NCBI RefSeq assembly: GCF_963583255.1
Contig: NC_084803.1
Coordinates: 11,444,122-11,508,121 of the forward strand
Source of the DNA: Pyrus communis
Taxonomy: Eukaryota > Streptophyta > Magnoliopsida > Rosales > Rosaceae
Length of the DNA stretch: 64,000 nucleotides
Direction: 5' to 3'
This document shows, piece by piece, positions 1 to 10,025 of this stretch (its first letter is position 1; every line of letters begins with the position of its first letter). Position numbers and translations under genes: made by a program. Under the pieces are notes generated by a model. That model did no database searches and had not been told where the DNA came from. It was given only the letters and a program-made list of their open reading frames with translations.

Positions 1-97
1 GTGAATCCATTCCCCTTGCCCTAATGCTGCCAACCGAGCACAGCCTGTGAAGAGCAACCGCAGTAAATTTATCCCCTTTAACATTTTAGTTTGCATC
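1..97 (-). pseudogene. PPR pseudogene copy A, part left of the LTR element
   Basis: This is the downstream part of a pentatricopeptide-repeat (PPR) pseudogene on the minus strand. It runs off the window edge. It matches the stretch around 19130-19200 (copy B), which encodes a PPR-like segment with GCARL followed by a helix pair. The reading frame is cut at 97 by the retrotransposon that starts at 98 and resumes at 7406. PPR proteins bind organellar RNA, but this copy cannot work. Confidence 0.75.
93..97. repeat. Target-site duplication GCATC, left copy
   Basis: GCATC at 93-97 is repeated at 7406-7410, directly outside the TG...CA ends of the LTR element. The uninterrupted site is present in PPR copies B and E, where the sequence reads TTTGCATCTCTTGG. 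This fixes both insertion boundaries. Confidence 0.95.
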
Positions 98-1232
98 TGT
101 AGACATCGAAATTTCAGTAAAACAAATGTTCACCCAACGCATTAAAGTTTTGACGTGTCAAGGCATACATGGCATACGCCACGTGTCGTACAAATTGTAC
201 ACATGGCATGTGACTCAACAAAATAGGAAGAAATACCCTTGGATGATTAAACAAGGTTTTTCTTCTCAATTTGGGCAATGACAAGGTAAGCACACTTCAA
301 TCCATTACGGATCAAAGCAAGTTTTTCTCAATTTGGGCAATGACAAAGCATACACATTTCAAGTTTAAAATGGTGTTAAGTGGGAAATTAGGCCATAAGT
401 TAGACCACTTCAAGTTTAAAATGGTATTAAGTGGGAAATTAGGCCATAAGTTACACCACTTCAATTTCAATATTGCATTAAGTGGGAAAATTAGGCAATG
501 GTGCTTGGAAAGGAAAAAAATATTTTGTGGTGGTGATTCATTCTCAAAGCCTATAAATAGGCTTCTCCATCAAGGTATCAAGCATCAAGGAATTCACAAA
601 TACATTTCTCTACTCCCAAATTGGAAGAGAATTCCCCAAATTCTTGAAGCTTTGAAACTCCAAAGCTCTCAAGCATCCAAATTCCCAAGAATTCCGAAGG
701 ATCAAGAAAGCACTCTTCGTTCTTCGTCAAATCCTCTTTCAAGATCAAGCCCCAACGACCCTTGAAGAACTTCCACCATTATTCAAGATCAAGCCCCGAC
801 GGCCCTTGAAGAAAGTGTTCATCGTTCATCCTAAGATCAAGCCCCAACGGCCCTTTGGATCAACAACCTCAACAAATCCACACATCCAATCGTTCTTCAA
901 GATTAAGCCCAAAAGCCCTTGAAGATCCGCTCATCCATCAACCTTCAAGATCAAGCCCAAAAGCCCTTGAAGAAATCCACACAACCATTATTCAAGATCA
1001 AGCCCCGACGGCCCTTGAAGAAAGTGTTCATCCGTTCATCAACTGTTCATCCTTAGATCAAGCCCCGACGGCCCTTTGGATCAACAACTCATCCACAAAC
1101 CTACACCCTACGAAGATAGAATCAGAGGACCAAATTTGAGAGAGATCGTAACCCCAAAATCATAAACACAAAAAATATTATTTTGTACACGTTATTCTGG
1201 TTTCTTGTTTCAAGGAATCTTTCGTGTTCACA
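98..1232 (+). repeat. 5' LTR (1135 bp)
   Basis: The LTR starts TGTAGACATCG and ends TTCACA. U3 runs to a TATA box at 551-560. The stretch from about 700 to 1100 holds seven copies of a short motif with TTCAAG and CTTGAA arms. The LTR contains a G-box-like CACGTG near 180. It differs from the 3' LTR at three visible places: near 640 (T/C), near 758 (A/G) and near 1010 (G/A). The apparent ORFs at 271-765 and 855-1139 lie wholly inside the LTR and recur in the 3' copy, so I do not call them genes. Confidence 0.95.
551..560 (+). promoter_or_regulatory. LTR TATA box
   Basis: CTATAAATAG sits inside the palindrome GCCTATAAATAGGC. If it works, transcription would start about 30 bp downstream, near 585, leaving an unusually long R/U5 of about 650 bp. 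The same site is at 6724-6733 in the 3' LTR. Confidence 0.7.
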
Positions 1233-1236
1233 AATT

Positions 1237-1254
1237 TGGCACGCCCAGTGGGAT
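1237..1254 (+). other. Primer-binding-like site of the LTR element
   Basis: TGGCACGCCCAGTGGGAT begins four bases after the 5' LTR end. The leading TGG matches the CCA end of a tRNA and the position is right for a minus-strand primer site. I could not assign the tRNA species. Confidence 0.7.
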
Positions 1255-1304
1255 TATCTCTACCTCTCATCTCTGTCTCCGTTCAAGATATTTAAGCACA
1301 GTCC

Positions 1305-3674
1305 ATGGCTTCAAACAAAGAACAAGTCATGACTATCGGCACTACCTCCATTGAAAAACAGTTGGTTCAGATGAAGGAAACAATTGCAAGGCTGCTAAAG
1401 ACTGCAGAGGAGAAAAACTTGCAAACCGCCGGACTCATCAACCGTCTGGAGGCGCAACATGGCGTCAAAGTGAAACCAAGCTCTCTTCCAACTAAGAAGA
1501 CCGAAGAAGGCTTTAACCCAAATGCCTACGAACTCATGTCAAAGGCTAGGCATGACTTTGCTTCCTCTTCAAATCTTGGAAAGAAGGTTTCAAACACCGT
1601 CAACGACAAAGATCGTGACCTCACCAAAACTCAAAAGAAGTTGAAGGAGCATGGTTACGGAGTTGACAACAACCAAAGCACACCTCCAAAATCAATGGCA
1701 TCAAGCAAGGGACAAGCCGTTCTTGCAACCACCAAGGGAAGAAGCATAAGCACTTCCGCCGCAAATGGAGCATCCATTGGTGCCACAACCACTTCTCAAC
1801 ATGCCGCTGCAAAGTTGGTACTGCTAAGCAAGCAAGAGCAGCATCAAAGGCGCGAGTCGGTCATCCACCTGACCTTGATGGGGGCACCAAAGCATGCTAT
1901 TGAGGCACACAAGATGACACCCCAAAATGGCCAATGTGGTTCTTCATCAGCACTATGGATGTCTGAAGGAAAGTCATGTCTATTGGTTGCACAAGTCATG
2001 ACCATCGGCGTCACCTCTGTTGAAGAACAACTGGCTCAAATGAGCGAAGCAATTGCAAAGCTTACACAGACTGTGGAAGAGAAGGACTTGCAGATTGCCG
2101 CACTTGTCAACCAACTAGATGCGCTACCCGACGTGAAAGTCGACCCAAATGTTGGCCTATTAAAGAAAGAAGTCGACGAAGAAGAGGAGCCTGCAGTGGA
2201 GAAAGTCGAAGAGAAGCTGAAGCTAGACCAAGCAACGGCGTTCATGGAATCTCTCTCTATCCAGCAGCTACAGGAGATGATCGCAAGCACTGTCAAGACA
2301 CAGTACGAAGGAAGCTCGCATGACTCCGTACTGTACTCAAAGCCTTACTCCAAGAAGATTGATGCTTTGAAGATGCCAAGGGGTTATCAGCCCCCAAAAT
2401 TCATGCAGTTCGATGGAAAAGGCAACCCGAAGCAACATGTCGCCCATTTCATTGAAACTTGCAACAATGCTGGGACAGAGGGAGACTACCTTGTCAAACA
2501 GTTCGTACGTTCGCTGAAAAGTAACGCTTTTGACTGGTACACCGACCTCGAACCCGAGTCTGTCAACAGTTGGGACCAGCTAGAAAGGGAATTCCTCAAC
2601 CGTTTCTACAGCACTCGTCGTACTGTAAGCATGCTAGAGCTGACCAGTACGAAACAGTGGAGAGATGAACCTGTCATCAACTACATAAATAGATGGCGCT
2701 CCTTAAGTCTGGATTGTAAAGATCGGCTTTCTGAAACCTCTGCCATTGAGATGTGCGTTCAAGGCATGCAATGGGGACTACACTACATCCTTCAAGGCAT
2801 TAAACCACGAACATTTGAGGAGTTAGCCACCCGCGCCCATGATATGGAGTTAAGCATCACCCGTCATGAGAAGAAAGAACAGATCGCCGACTACAAGAAT
2901 GACAAAGTTTTGGGGCCCAAGGTGGATAAGGCTGCGTGGAAACCCACCAAGGAAGCAATGACGGTCAACACAACTCCAGTCAAAACCCATACACGAGGCA
3001 AGGCGATTCAAACCGAAGCTTTTCGTGATCAAGAGATACGTAGACGCACTTTGAAGGAGCTTGAGGAGAAGACATATCCATTCCCCGACTCTGACGTGGT
3101 TGCCATGTTGAAAGACTTGCTTGACAAAAAGGTGATCGACCTACCTGAGTGCAAACGGCCGGAAGAGATGAACCGTACTGACAGTCCAAGGTACTGTAAA
3201 TTCCACCGCTTCATTGGTCATCCGACGGAAAAGTGTTTTGTGCTAAAAGATCTCATCATGAAGTTAGCTCAGAAAGGGATCATCGAGCTAGATCTTAATG
3301 ATGTGGTGAAGTCAAACTATACCACCGTCACTTCTGGCTCTTTGAACTCAAAATCTTCACCTCAACCGCTGGGGGCATGCTCCAAAACCATGTCAGTCAC
3401 GTCAAGTGAAGTTGAAGGATGGACTTATGTCACTCCAAAGAAAATGCACAAGAAACATAGGTCTCCTCCACAAGTTCACCAATCAGAAAGGGGGCAAAGC
3501 AGCTACCGTCAACCTTCAAAGCTACATGAAAGTGTTGAGGATGAGGAAGTTATGACACAAAGATCGTCCGTTGCCATCACAATGCGCGATTTCTTCCCCA
3601 AAGACTTCTTCAATCACTCAGTCAAGAATCCTTGCTATGAAGATTGCAAGGAATGCCTCTCTAAGATCGTTTGA
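1305..3674 (+). CDS. gag: Retrotransposon gag polyprotein
   Basis: A 789-aa ORF fills the first half of the internal region. Residues about 357-525 form a typical plant retrotransposon gag domain, with [14 protein letters not shown], a tryptophan-rich AFDWYTDL and FLNRFY. A Cys/His cluster at about 630-646 ([15 protein letters not shown]) resembles the nucleocapsid-side motif of Tat/Ogre-like gag proteins. The N terminus carries two related coiled-coil segments, at about 7-57 and 230-283, each opening with QVMTIG, which looks like an internal duplication. The product should form the particle that packages element RNA. No protease or pol follows: the frame stops at 3674 and a tandem repeat begins. 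Initiation at ATG 1305 leaves a 72-base leader after the LTR. Confidence 0.9.
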   Translation: MASNKEQVMTIGTTSIEKQLVQMKETIARLLKTAEEKNLQTAGLINRLEAQHGVKVKPSSLPTKKTEEGFNPNAYELMSKARHDFASSSNLGKKVSNTVNDKDRDLTKTQKKLKEHGYGVDNNQSTPPKSMASSKGQAVLATTKGRSISTSAANGASIGATTTSQHAAAKLVLLSKQEQHQRRESVIHLTLMGAPKHAIEAHKMTPQNGQCGSSSALWMSEGKSCLLVAQVMTIGVTSVEEQLAQMSEAIAKLTQTVEEKDLQIAALVNQLDALPDVKVDPNVGLLKKEVDEEEEPAVEKVEEKLKLDQATAFMESLSIQQLQEMIASTVKTQYEGSSHDSVLYSKPYSKKIDALKMPRGYQPPKFMQFDGKGNPKQHVAHFIETCNNAGTEGDYLVKQFVRSLKSNAFDWYTDLEPESVNSWDQLEREFLNRFYSTRRTVSMLELTSTKQWRDEPVINYINRWRSLSLDCKDRLSETSAIEMCVQGMQWGLHYILQGIKPRTFEELATRAHDMELSITRHEKKEQIADYKNDKVLGPKVDKAAWKPTKEAMTVNTTPVKTHTRGKAIQTEAFRDQEIRRRTLKELEEKTYPFPDSDVVAMLKDLLDKKVIDLPECKRPEEMNRTDSPRYCKFHRFIGHPTEKCFVLKDLIMKLAQKGIIELDLNDVVKSNYTTVTSGSLNSKSSPQPLGACSKTMSVTSSEVEGWTYVTPKKMHKKHRSPPQVHQSERGQSSYRQPSKLHESVEDEEVMTQRSSVAITMRDFFPKDFFNHSVKNPCYEDCKECLSKIV

Positions 3675-3686
3675 CAAATTCAAAAA

Positions 3687-4030
3687 CGCTCCTCGTTCGC
3701 ACGAGCCTAAAAGGCGACAACCGACGCTCCTCGTTCGCACGAGCCTAAAAGACGAGCCTAAAAGGCGACAACCGACGCTCCTCGTTCGCACGAGCCTAAA
3801 AGGCGACAACCGACGCTCCTCGTTCGCACGAGCCTAAAAGGCGACAACCAACGCTCCTGGTCCGCATGAGCATAAAAGGCAACAACCAAAAGCTCCTCGT
3901 TCGCACGAGCCTAAAAGGCAACAACCAAAAGCTCCTCGTTCGCACGAGCCTAAAAGGCGACAACCAACGCTCCTGGTCCGCATGAGCATAAAAGGCGACA
4001 ACCAACGCTCCTGGCCCGCAAGAGCATAAA
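3687..4030 (+). repeat. Tandem repeat array, unit about 38 bp
   Basis: About nine units carry a core CGCTCCTCGTTCGCACGAGC followed by CTAAAAGGCGACAACC. Early units are spaced 38 bp apart; one is 51 bp through a 13-bp partial repeat. The core contains the hairpin CTCGTTCGCACGAG. Later units drift to CTGGTCCGCATGAG. The array starts 13 bases after the gag stop, where pol would be expected. ORFs reading through it (3571-3837 and several antisense) are repeat artefacts. Confidence 0.9.
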
Positions 4031-4039
4031 CTGTGTACG

Positions 4040-4161
4040 GCAAAATCATCAAAAAAAAAAAAAACCATCACTCATTTGAACTACGTCATGACTTGATCCC
4101 TCCTCAACCAAGGGTACGTAGGCAACTTGAAACTTCAAAACTTCAAGTACAGTCACATCAT

Positions 4162-4199
<38 letters not shown>

Positions 4200-4338
4200 A
4201 ATAACACATCTTGGTGATGTATATGTTTTATCTGTATTTAGCACAATACACTAAATAAGTAAAGCATGTTCATTGATCTCCGAGAAATTACAAGTGCGTA
4301 CAAAAAAAAAAAAAAAAAAAAAAAAAGAGATGGAGCTT
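4040..4338. other. Poly(A)-rich spacer inside the LTR element
   Basis: Three A-runs, near 4050-4063, 4163-4194 and 4301-4326, separate the tandem array from the antisense ORF. I see no gene here. Confidence 0.7.
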
Positions 4339-4947
4339 TCATAAAGGTTGTTCACGTGAAGCCCCACTACTTGGGAAAACTACAGAAGCGGGAGGCATCA
4401 AAGAAAAGGCCTCAATACTTGGTGGAACGCTAGATGAGTCAGGAAAAAGGTGCCTCTGGAAAAAAGCAGCAAGCCTTTGACGGTCACTTTGAATTCGACC
4501 ACTGGATTCTTGCAGCTCATCAAGCTTCCTCTTCATGCCCGTCGAATAGTTATTTGCAAGCACATGCAAACTTCTATTCTCGTGCTTAAGCTGTTTGATC
4601 TCTTGCTTAAGAGTTTCCACCTCCGCCATCAATGATTCCACTTGGCGGGATCGAGCAAGTAGGCGTTGGCCCATGTTGGACACAGAGCCTGCGCACTGAA
4701 CACTGAGAGTTAGGGACTCTTGAACGGCCAACTCATCGGACCGTTCTGAAAGCAGCCTACTATCTTTTGGAGTGAGGAAGTTCCTAGCTACTATCGTAGC
4801 TGTTGTTGCGTCCTTCATCACAGAATCTTCACCTGTCAAAGGGCCATTAGAAGATAAGAAAGAAGGGCACCATACATTTACCTGACGCGGCGCACTCGGA
4901 TCACTGCTGAGACTCAAATCTAAGCAAATGTTAGACGGGTTAGCCAT
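4339..4947 (-). CDS. Antisense coiled-coil ORF of the LTR element
   Basis: A 202-aa ORF runs against gag. I place the start at ATG 4947, because the frame upstream of it only begins with a TTG at 4953. Residues about 96-146 are charged and heptad-like (SRQVESLMAEVETLKQEIKQ) and predict a coiled coil. Residues 9-13 read LDLSL, which fits the LxLxL EAR repression motif known from plant transcription factors. The rest is serine/proline rich. No catalytic domain is visible. Tat-lineage retrotransposons are known to carry antisense genes before the 3' LTR, and this fits that position. Its function is unknown to me. A TATATA sequence around 5375-5384, read on the minus strand, could serve as a distant promoter. 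Confidence 0.65.
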   Translation of the reverse strand: MANPSNICLDLSLSSDPSAPRQVNVWCPSFLSSNGPLTGEDSVMKDATTATIVARNFLTPKDSRLLSERSDELAVQESLTLSVQCAGSVSNMGQRLLARSRQVESLMAEVETLKQEIKQLKHENRSLHVLANNYSTGMKRKLDELQESSGRIQSDRQRLAAFFQRHLFPDSSSVPPSIEAFSLMPPASVVFPSSGASREQPL

Positions 4948-4953
4948 TGTCAA

Positions 4954-6257
4954 AAGGTTAAAAGAGAAAGGTGGATGGAGTAAAATCAGAAAGGGCCGAA
5001 GACGATTTTCACAAACGGGCGATCTTCAAAGTGTGCATGTTGGAGGTGATCGATACCTCTATAAAAAGCCAAGGCGACACGACCACCGATTAAAAAAAAA
5101 TCGGATTTTCCTGCGTGAAGTTCGGCGACGCTTTCGCGGCTTTTCAGATAACGCGTTCAACTTTGTCAAAAGATCTCTGACAAAGTTGAAAACACGTGAA
5201 GGTTATCATCCCAACTACGCGCCTTTGCCAACAAGCGTGGTGACAGAGCCGCACCCGTGACTACTTTTTCGAAGAGGCGCTCGCTCAGAAATCGAAGAGA
5301 CGCTTGTTAAAAAATCGAAGAGACGTTTGTCGACAAGGGTAAAAGAACATAACCACCACTTGCTATTGGGAAATCCCTATATATGTCGACCTTCATCTTT
5401 TATGGCAAGGCAGACCTGAAAAAAAAAAATGCCCAACTCTTCCTCACCTCTGAGGGCGCACTCCCAGCAAAGCCTTTCGAAATACTCAATTTTTTCTTCT
5501 TCCCCAAAGAAGATACCAGATGCCTGGAGTACAGATGACCCAGGAGGAACGGTAGATTGAAGTATGTGGAGACAAACACAACAAATACATGTGCTGATCC
5601 ATTCGCCGCTTCTTCAAAAGCAAAGGTATCTCATATCATCAAGGTCGAAAGCAAAGGTATCTCATATCATGCTTTTTCCTTGTCTTTTCCTTTGTCCTTG
5701 TTCTTACTCGCATGGCAAAGTGAAAGAAGCAATCAGCCGGCACTTGGAGTCAGTCTTCCGATCTGGACCCGACTGCCTGGAATCTATTCCCTGGTTGCTT
5801 ACCTAGCGTTGCTCTCGAGTAGTCATCTTCAACGGTTGATACACTTCCAGAGAAGGGACCACTTCTGCAAAGGGGAGCAAGTAAGGCAAGTGAAAATGAT
5901 ACATTAAAGCATGTGGAGACAAGCAACAACTGCATATGTTGAGCTATCCTCTAACCCTCTTCAATACGAATTGGAGAGATTGAACAAAGAAACAGAAAAA
6001 AAGAGTAAAGCTCAGACCTTCGGGGGAGACCAAAATTTCCTGCTGCCCAGTTCAAGAGTAGCACAAAGGAAAATCAACGATTGGAGGAAACCAGAAAATC
6101 TTCCAGTCGAACTCAAGATCAAGCCTCGATGGCCCTTGAAGAAATTTCCAGCCCAATTCAAGATCAAGCCTCGACGGCCCTTGGGTTGACATCTACATTA
6201 AGGGACTTCAAAACGCATCTTCTACACGTGACAAGCACATGTCTACGACGCGCCTTG
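4954..6257. other. Non-coding 3' internal region of the LTR element
   Basis: I see no credible gene in this stretch; the short ORFs have no recognisable domains. From 5560 to 5930 a GTGGAGACAA-type motif occurs twice (around 5568 and 5912). Two copies of the LTR hairpin motif (GATCAAGCCTCG) lie near 6116 and 6163, so LTR-like sequence reappears just before the polypurine tract. Confidence 0.6.
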
Positions 6258-6270
6258 AAGTGGGGGCATT
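6258..6270 (+). other. Polypurine tract
   Basis: AAGTGGGGGCATT directly precedes the 3' LTR. It is G-rich and in the right place to prime plus-strand DNA synthesis. Confidence 0.8.
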
Positions 6271-7405
6271 TGTAGACATCGAAATTTCAGTAAAACAAAT
6301 GTTCACCCAACGCATTAAAGTTTTGACGTGTCAAGGCATACATGGCATACGCCACGTGTCGTACAAATTGTACACATGGCATGTGACTCAACAAAATAGG
6401 AAGAAATACCCTTGGATGATTAAACAAGGTTTTTCTTCTCAATTTGGGCAATGACAAGGTAAGCACACTTCAATCCATTACGGATCAAAGCAAGTTTTTC
6501 TCAATTTGGGCAATGACAAAGCATACACATTTCAAGTTTAAAATGGTGTTAAGTGGGAAATTAGGCCATAAGTTAGACCACTTCAAGTTTAAAATGGTAT
6601 TAAGTGGGAAATTAGGCCATAAGTTACACCACTTCAATTTCAATATTGCATTAAGTGGGAAAATTAGGCAATGGTGCTTGGAAAGGAAAAAAATATTTTG
6701 TGGTGGTGATTCATTCTCAAAGCCTATAAATAGGCTTCTCCATCAAGGTATCAAGCATCAAGGAATTCACAAATACATTTCTCTACTCCCAAATTGGAAG
6801 AGAATTCCCCAAATCCTTGAAGCTTTGAAACTCCAAAGCTCTCAAGCATCCAAATTCCCAAGAATTCCGAAGGATCAAGAAAGCACTCTTCGTTCTTCGT
6901 CAAATCCTCTTTCAAGATCAAGCCCCAACGGCCCTTGAAGAACTTCCACCATTATTCAAGATCAAGCCCCGACGGCCCTTGAAGAAAGTGTTCATCGTTC
7001 ATCCTAAGATCAAGCCCCAACGGCCCTTTGGATCAACAACCTCAACAAATCCACACATCCAATCGTTCTTCAAGATTAAGCCCAAAAGCCCTTGAAGATC
7101 CGCTCATCCATCAACCTTCAAGATCAAGCCCAAAAGCCCTTGAAGAAATCCACACAACCATTATTCAAGATCAAGCCCCGACGACCCTTGAAGAAAGTGT
7201 TCATCCGTTCATCAACTGTTCATCCTTAGATCAAGCCCCGACGGCCCTTTGGATCAACAACTCATCCACAAACCTACACCCTACGAAGATAGAATCAGAG
7301 GACCAAATTTGAGAGAGATCGTAACCCCAAAATCATAAACACAAAAAATATTATTTTGTACACGTTATTCTGGTTTCTTGTTTCAAGGAATCTTTCGTGT
7401 TCACA
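6271..7405 (+). repeat. 3' LTR (1135 bp)
   Basis: It has the same length as the 5' LTR with an offset of exactly 6173 bases throughout, so no indels separate the two. It ends in TTCACA and is followed by the second GCATC. Confidence 0.95.
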
Positions 7406-8115
7406 GCATCTCTTGGAATAGAGCCGCCGCCTCGTCAAAATGGTAGTACATTTGTATTGTACATACCCATCAAACAATTCTCTTGCCTCAGCAAACCTAC
7501 ACAATTTACAGAGCCAGATACCATACTAGTACAACGGAACACGTTTTTCACCGGCATTTCATAAAAAATTCTCCGGCCTTCTTTCAAACAACCACATTTA
7601 TGCATTTCCAGTTCTAGTAGTGAATCCAAGTTCACTTCTAACATATTCATGAATTTTTTTTTACCAAGCTTCAAATTTTTCAACGCTGTGCAAGCTGAAA
7701 TGGTGCTTACAACTGTAGCTTCATCAGGCTTCTCGTTGCTCTCACATCGCATCCCCCGAAACACATCCAAGGCCTCCTTAAACCTCCTGCACCTAAGACA
7801 CCTTGAGATTGTAACATTCCAACAAAGCCTGTTTCTCTCAGGCATTTCATCAAACACCTGCTTGAAACTCTCAACCATGTCAATGAGCGAGTTACACACA
7901 TACGCATCAAACCCAATTCCAGTTTTTACCCCAAACCCATGAACCTTCACCTTCCCGAACCTCTCCCAAGCATCCCAAGGCTTTGAAAACAAATGGTTGT
8001 TTCCGGCATTGGAAACTCGATGTGGGCAAGTCCTTTCTCTGCTTCAAATGTCCACTACATCATCTGATTAGACAAATACACAATCACATGGATGATGTAA
8101 GTGTTGCACTTGATA
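7406..8115 (-). pseudogene. PPR pseudogene copy A, part right of the LTR element
   Basis: On the minus strand this encodes PPR-like repeats: VKVHGFGVKTGIGFDAYVCN, FDEMPERN, EALDVFRGM, KPDEATVVSTISACTALKNL and RRIFYEMPVKN. This pattern is typical of the PLS/E class of plant PPR proteins, which act in organellar RNA processing. The frame is broken: the MYAK-type segment after LIDM is missing, and the last part of the repeat string has shifted. The left end continues the frame cut at 97. Copies B, C, D and E share the same lesions in part, so the ancestor was probably already damaged before it was duplicated. About 100 bases beyond 7990 are conserved among copies but show no coding signal. Confidence 0.8.
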
Positions 8116-8284
8116 AGTGTTTGTATCCTAAAAACCACCATGTAAAAAAAAATAAAAAAATAAAAAAATAAAATTTAATGGGTACCCTAACTTTGAAACT
8201 TCTAACAAATGAATAAGAAATACAAAATGCATTGACCAAAAAATGAAAAGAAGATGGAACATGGGCCTCTTGGCTAAACATTTA

Positions 8285-9147
8285 GGGTGTGTTTGTTGCA
8301 TCGGACTATCTCGGACTGAACTAGATTCAAGGATTAAGTTGGACTGGCTTAGATTAGACTAACTTGAACTAACTTAGTAAAGCGTTTGTAGCAGTGTCGG
8401 ACTAAAAACAGAATAATTAATAAATTCTAATATTATATTATTTAATCCCTTTTTATTAAAATTTTATTATTAATTATCTCTTCTTTCTTTTTTTTGAAAA
8501 CTTTCCTTTTCGAAAACCAATTCCACAATTTGAGATCAGATCAAAACAACTCCAATTCCACAATTGTAGAGTGTCCCGTCGACGAAATAGTGTCTCAAAT
8601 CCAACTCCAATTCCACAAATCAGAGCGTCTCAGGCTACTGCCTCCATCTTCTTCGCCGGTCCTAGAGTTCTAGCATCTCAGGCGATAACCCCATGTCGCT
8701 TTGCCGTCTTCATCACCGTCGTGGACGTCGGCGTTCTTACATTTCCAGAATCATCCATCGCAGTCATGTTCCTCACCCACTACTGGGTTCATAAAGATCT
8801 TGTGATTTGGGTTTCAACGAAACCATCTGCGGTGATATGTGCCCATAACAGTCGGAGGCGGTAAAAGTTATGGAACTTGTCGGAGGAGGAATAGGTGGAA
8901 GATTGGCAGAGAAGGAAGACGGAATAGGGGGCTCTAGGACTTAGACGAGGAGAAGACGACAAAGAAGGAAACGGTCTTAGCAGTCCGGCCGAATTTGGGG
9001 TTCTTGGCTAAGAACTCCCAACGAAGTCATTAATCCGAGCGAGTCCCATCTAATCCCATTAAACTTCATCCTTTTGCAGACCAAATATGAGATTACCCTA
9101 ACAATTAGTCTAGTCTAGTCCAGTCCCAAGGTCACACAAACACATCT
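8285..9147. mobile_element. PIF/Harbinger-type MITE, copy 1
   Basis: The 863-bp element has terminal inverted repeats GGGTGTGTTTGTT (left) and ACAAACACATCT (right) with TTA on both sides (8282-8284 and 9148-9150). The empty site is seen in copy B flanks near 20100 (ACATTTAATAAATTAGG). Subterminal GGACTA/TAGTCC repeats are frequent. A TTA duplication and a G-rich TIR fit the PIF/Harbinger superfamily. Sister copies lie at 46798-47662 and, inverted, at 39456-40347. Confidence 0.85.
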
Positions 9148-9506
9148 TTAATAAATTAGGACGTGGCCTCACGTAACTCACGTTCTCTTTGCGTCACCTC
9201 TCATTAGAGCACTTCCAGCGTGGTGGAGGCCCCTTAGGGCTATCCACTCAATGAACAGTAACTGCCCTTAATGAACAGTTACCGTTTTTTGCATCTCTAC
9301 CCCTACAGTTAATAGCTCTAGCAATTGGCAATAAAATATTTTTTTTATATGAAAAGCCCTAAAATACTGCAATCCGGAACAAATCCTGCAAATTTCATCA
9401 ACAACTAGTAAGATAAATTAAAAAAAACTAAAAAAATCAACCCAGAATAAAAAAACCCACAAGGGTTGAATAAAGATTTAGAGAAAATAACCAAAAACCC
9501 ACATAC
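9148..9506. other. Segment duplicated at 47663-48028
   Basis: This stretch matches 47663-48028 almost base for base, so the 7.4-9.5 kb and 45.7-48.0 kb regions are one segmental duplication. A sequence starting AGAGCACTTCCAGCGTGG near 9207 looks like the end of another small transposon. No gene is visible. Confidence 0.65.
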
Positions 9507-9716
9507 CTTTTTGGTTACAAATTCATCGAAACAGGTTAAGTAAGCAGAATGGCGACGACGACGACTTGGTCTCACTTCTTCTGGCTGGCGGGAGGTCGAG
9601 ATGGAAAGAAGGCGGCGAGCTTGGATCTGCTTTGACGGTGGCTGCCATGGCAGAAAGAATGAGGGCAAGGTGGGGCTACAGTAGGAGTCGAAGATAGAAC
9701 GCATAAGGTTTTTCAA
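9507..9716 (-). other. Exon-like fragment ending in a splice donor
   Basis: On the minus strand an open frame begins at ATG 9716 and runs into AAAAAG|GTATGT, a strong donor, at 9507/9506. The encoded 70 or so residues are rich in serine and arginine, and I recognise no family. The same donor and intron follow a different exon at 48029-48186, so one of the two is a junction created by rearrangement. Confidence 0.35.
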
Positions 9717-9989
9717 ATTTAAAAAATATTATTAAATAATTAAACATTTTATTTAATTCATTTTTGACACATGGCATAAAATAGATGATCTTGTCAGCAA
9801 ATATATAGGACCTATAATTTACCACATCATTATTTAACAGATGTATGAAATCACAACAGATTAACTAACAGATGTATGAAATCACAACTAAATACAAGTT
9901 TGTGTATGGAATTGAAATATTTTGAAGATGTTGTATGAAATTGTAGTTGCACCCAAACTTGAAGGGGGTAAATTGTGATTTGATTTAAA

Positions 9990-9994
9990 TATTA

Positions 9995-10025
<31 letters not shown>

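Larger units (their letters stand above)
98..7405 (+). mobile_element. Gag-only, non-autonomous LTR retrotransposon
   Basis: This is a complete element with two 1135-bp LTRs (98-1232 and 6271-7405), TG...CA ends, a 5-bp target duplication, a primer-binding-like site just inside the 5' LTR and a G-rich purine tract before the 3' LTR. It encodes a 789-aa gag protein and an antisense 202-aa ORF. No protease, reverse transcriptase, RNase H or integrase is visible in any frame, so it must be mobilised by a partner element (LARD / TR-GAG type). Gag plus an antisense ORF before the 3' LTR resembles Ty3/Gypsy Tat-lineage elements. The lineage is inferred. The LTRs show about three mismatches by eye, so the insertion is recent. 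Confidence 0.93.

Noticed and set aside
271..765. 164-aa and 94-aa ORFs in the LTR (also 855-1139, 6444-6938, 7028-7312)
   Set aside because: They lie wholly inside the LTRs, cross U3, TATA box and hairpin repeats, and have no domain; the long frames follow from the repeated motif.
3687..4030. CRISPR-like array
   Set aside because: Regular units without unique spacers, in a plant retrotransposon.
3571..4071. ORFs on both strands rich in RPSFART-, LVRTRS- and KRRQPTLL-type repeats
   Set aside because: Direct translation of the 38-bp tandem array; all frames are open because the unit has few stops.
7649..7942. Plus-strand ORFs opposite the PPR relics (also 19478-19732, 26666-26920, 46211-46465)
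   Set aside because: They are antisense shadows; the minus strand shows the PPR motifs.
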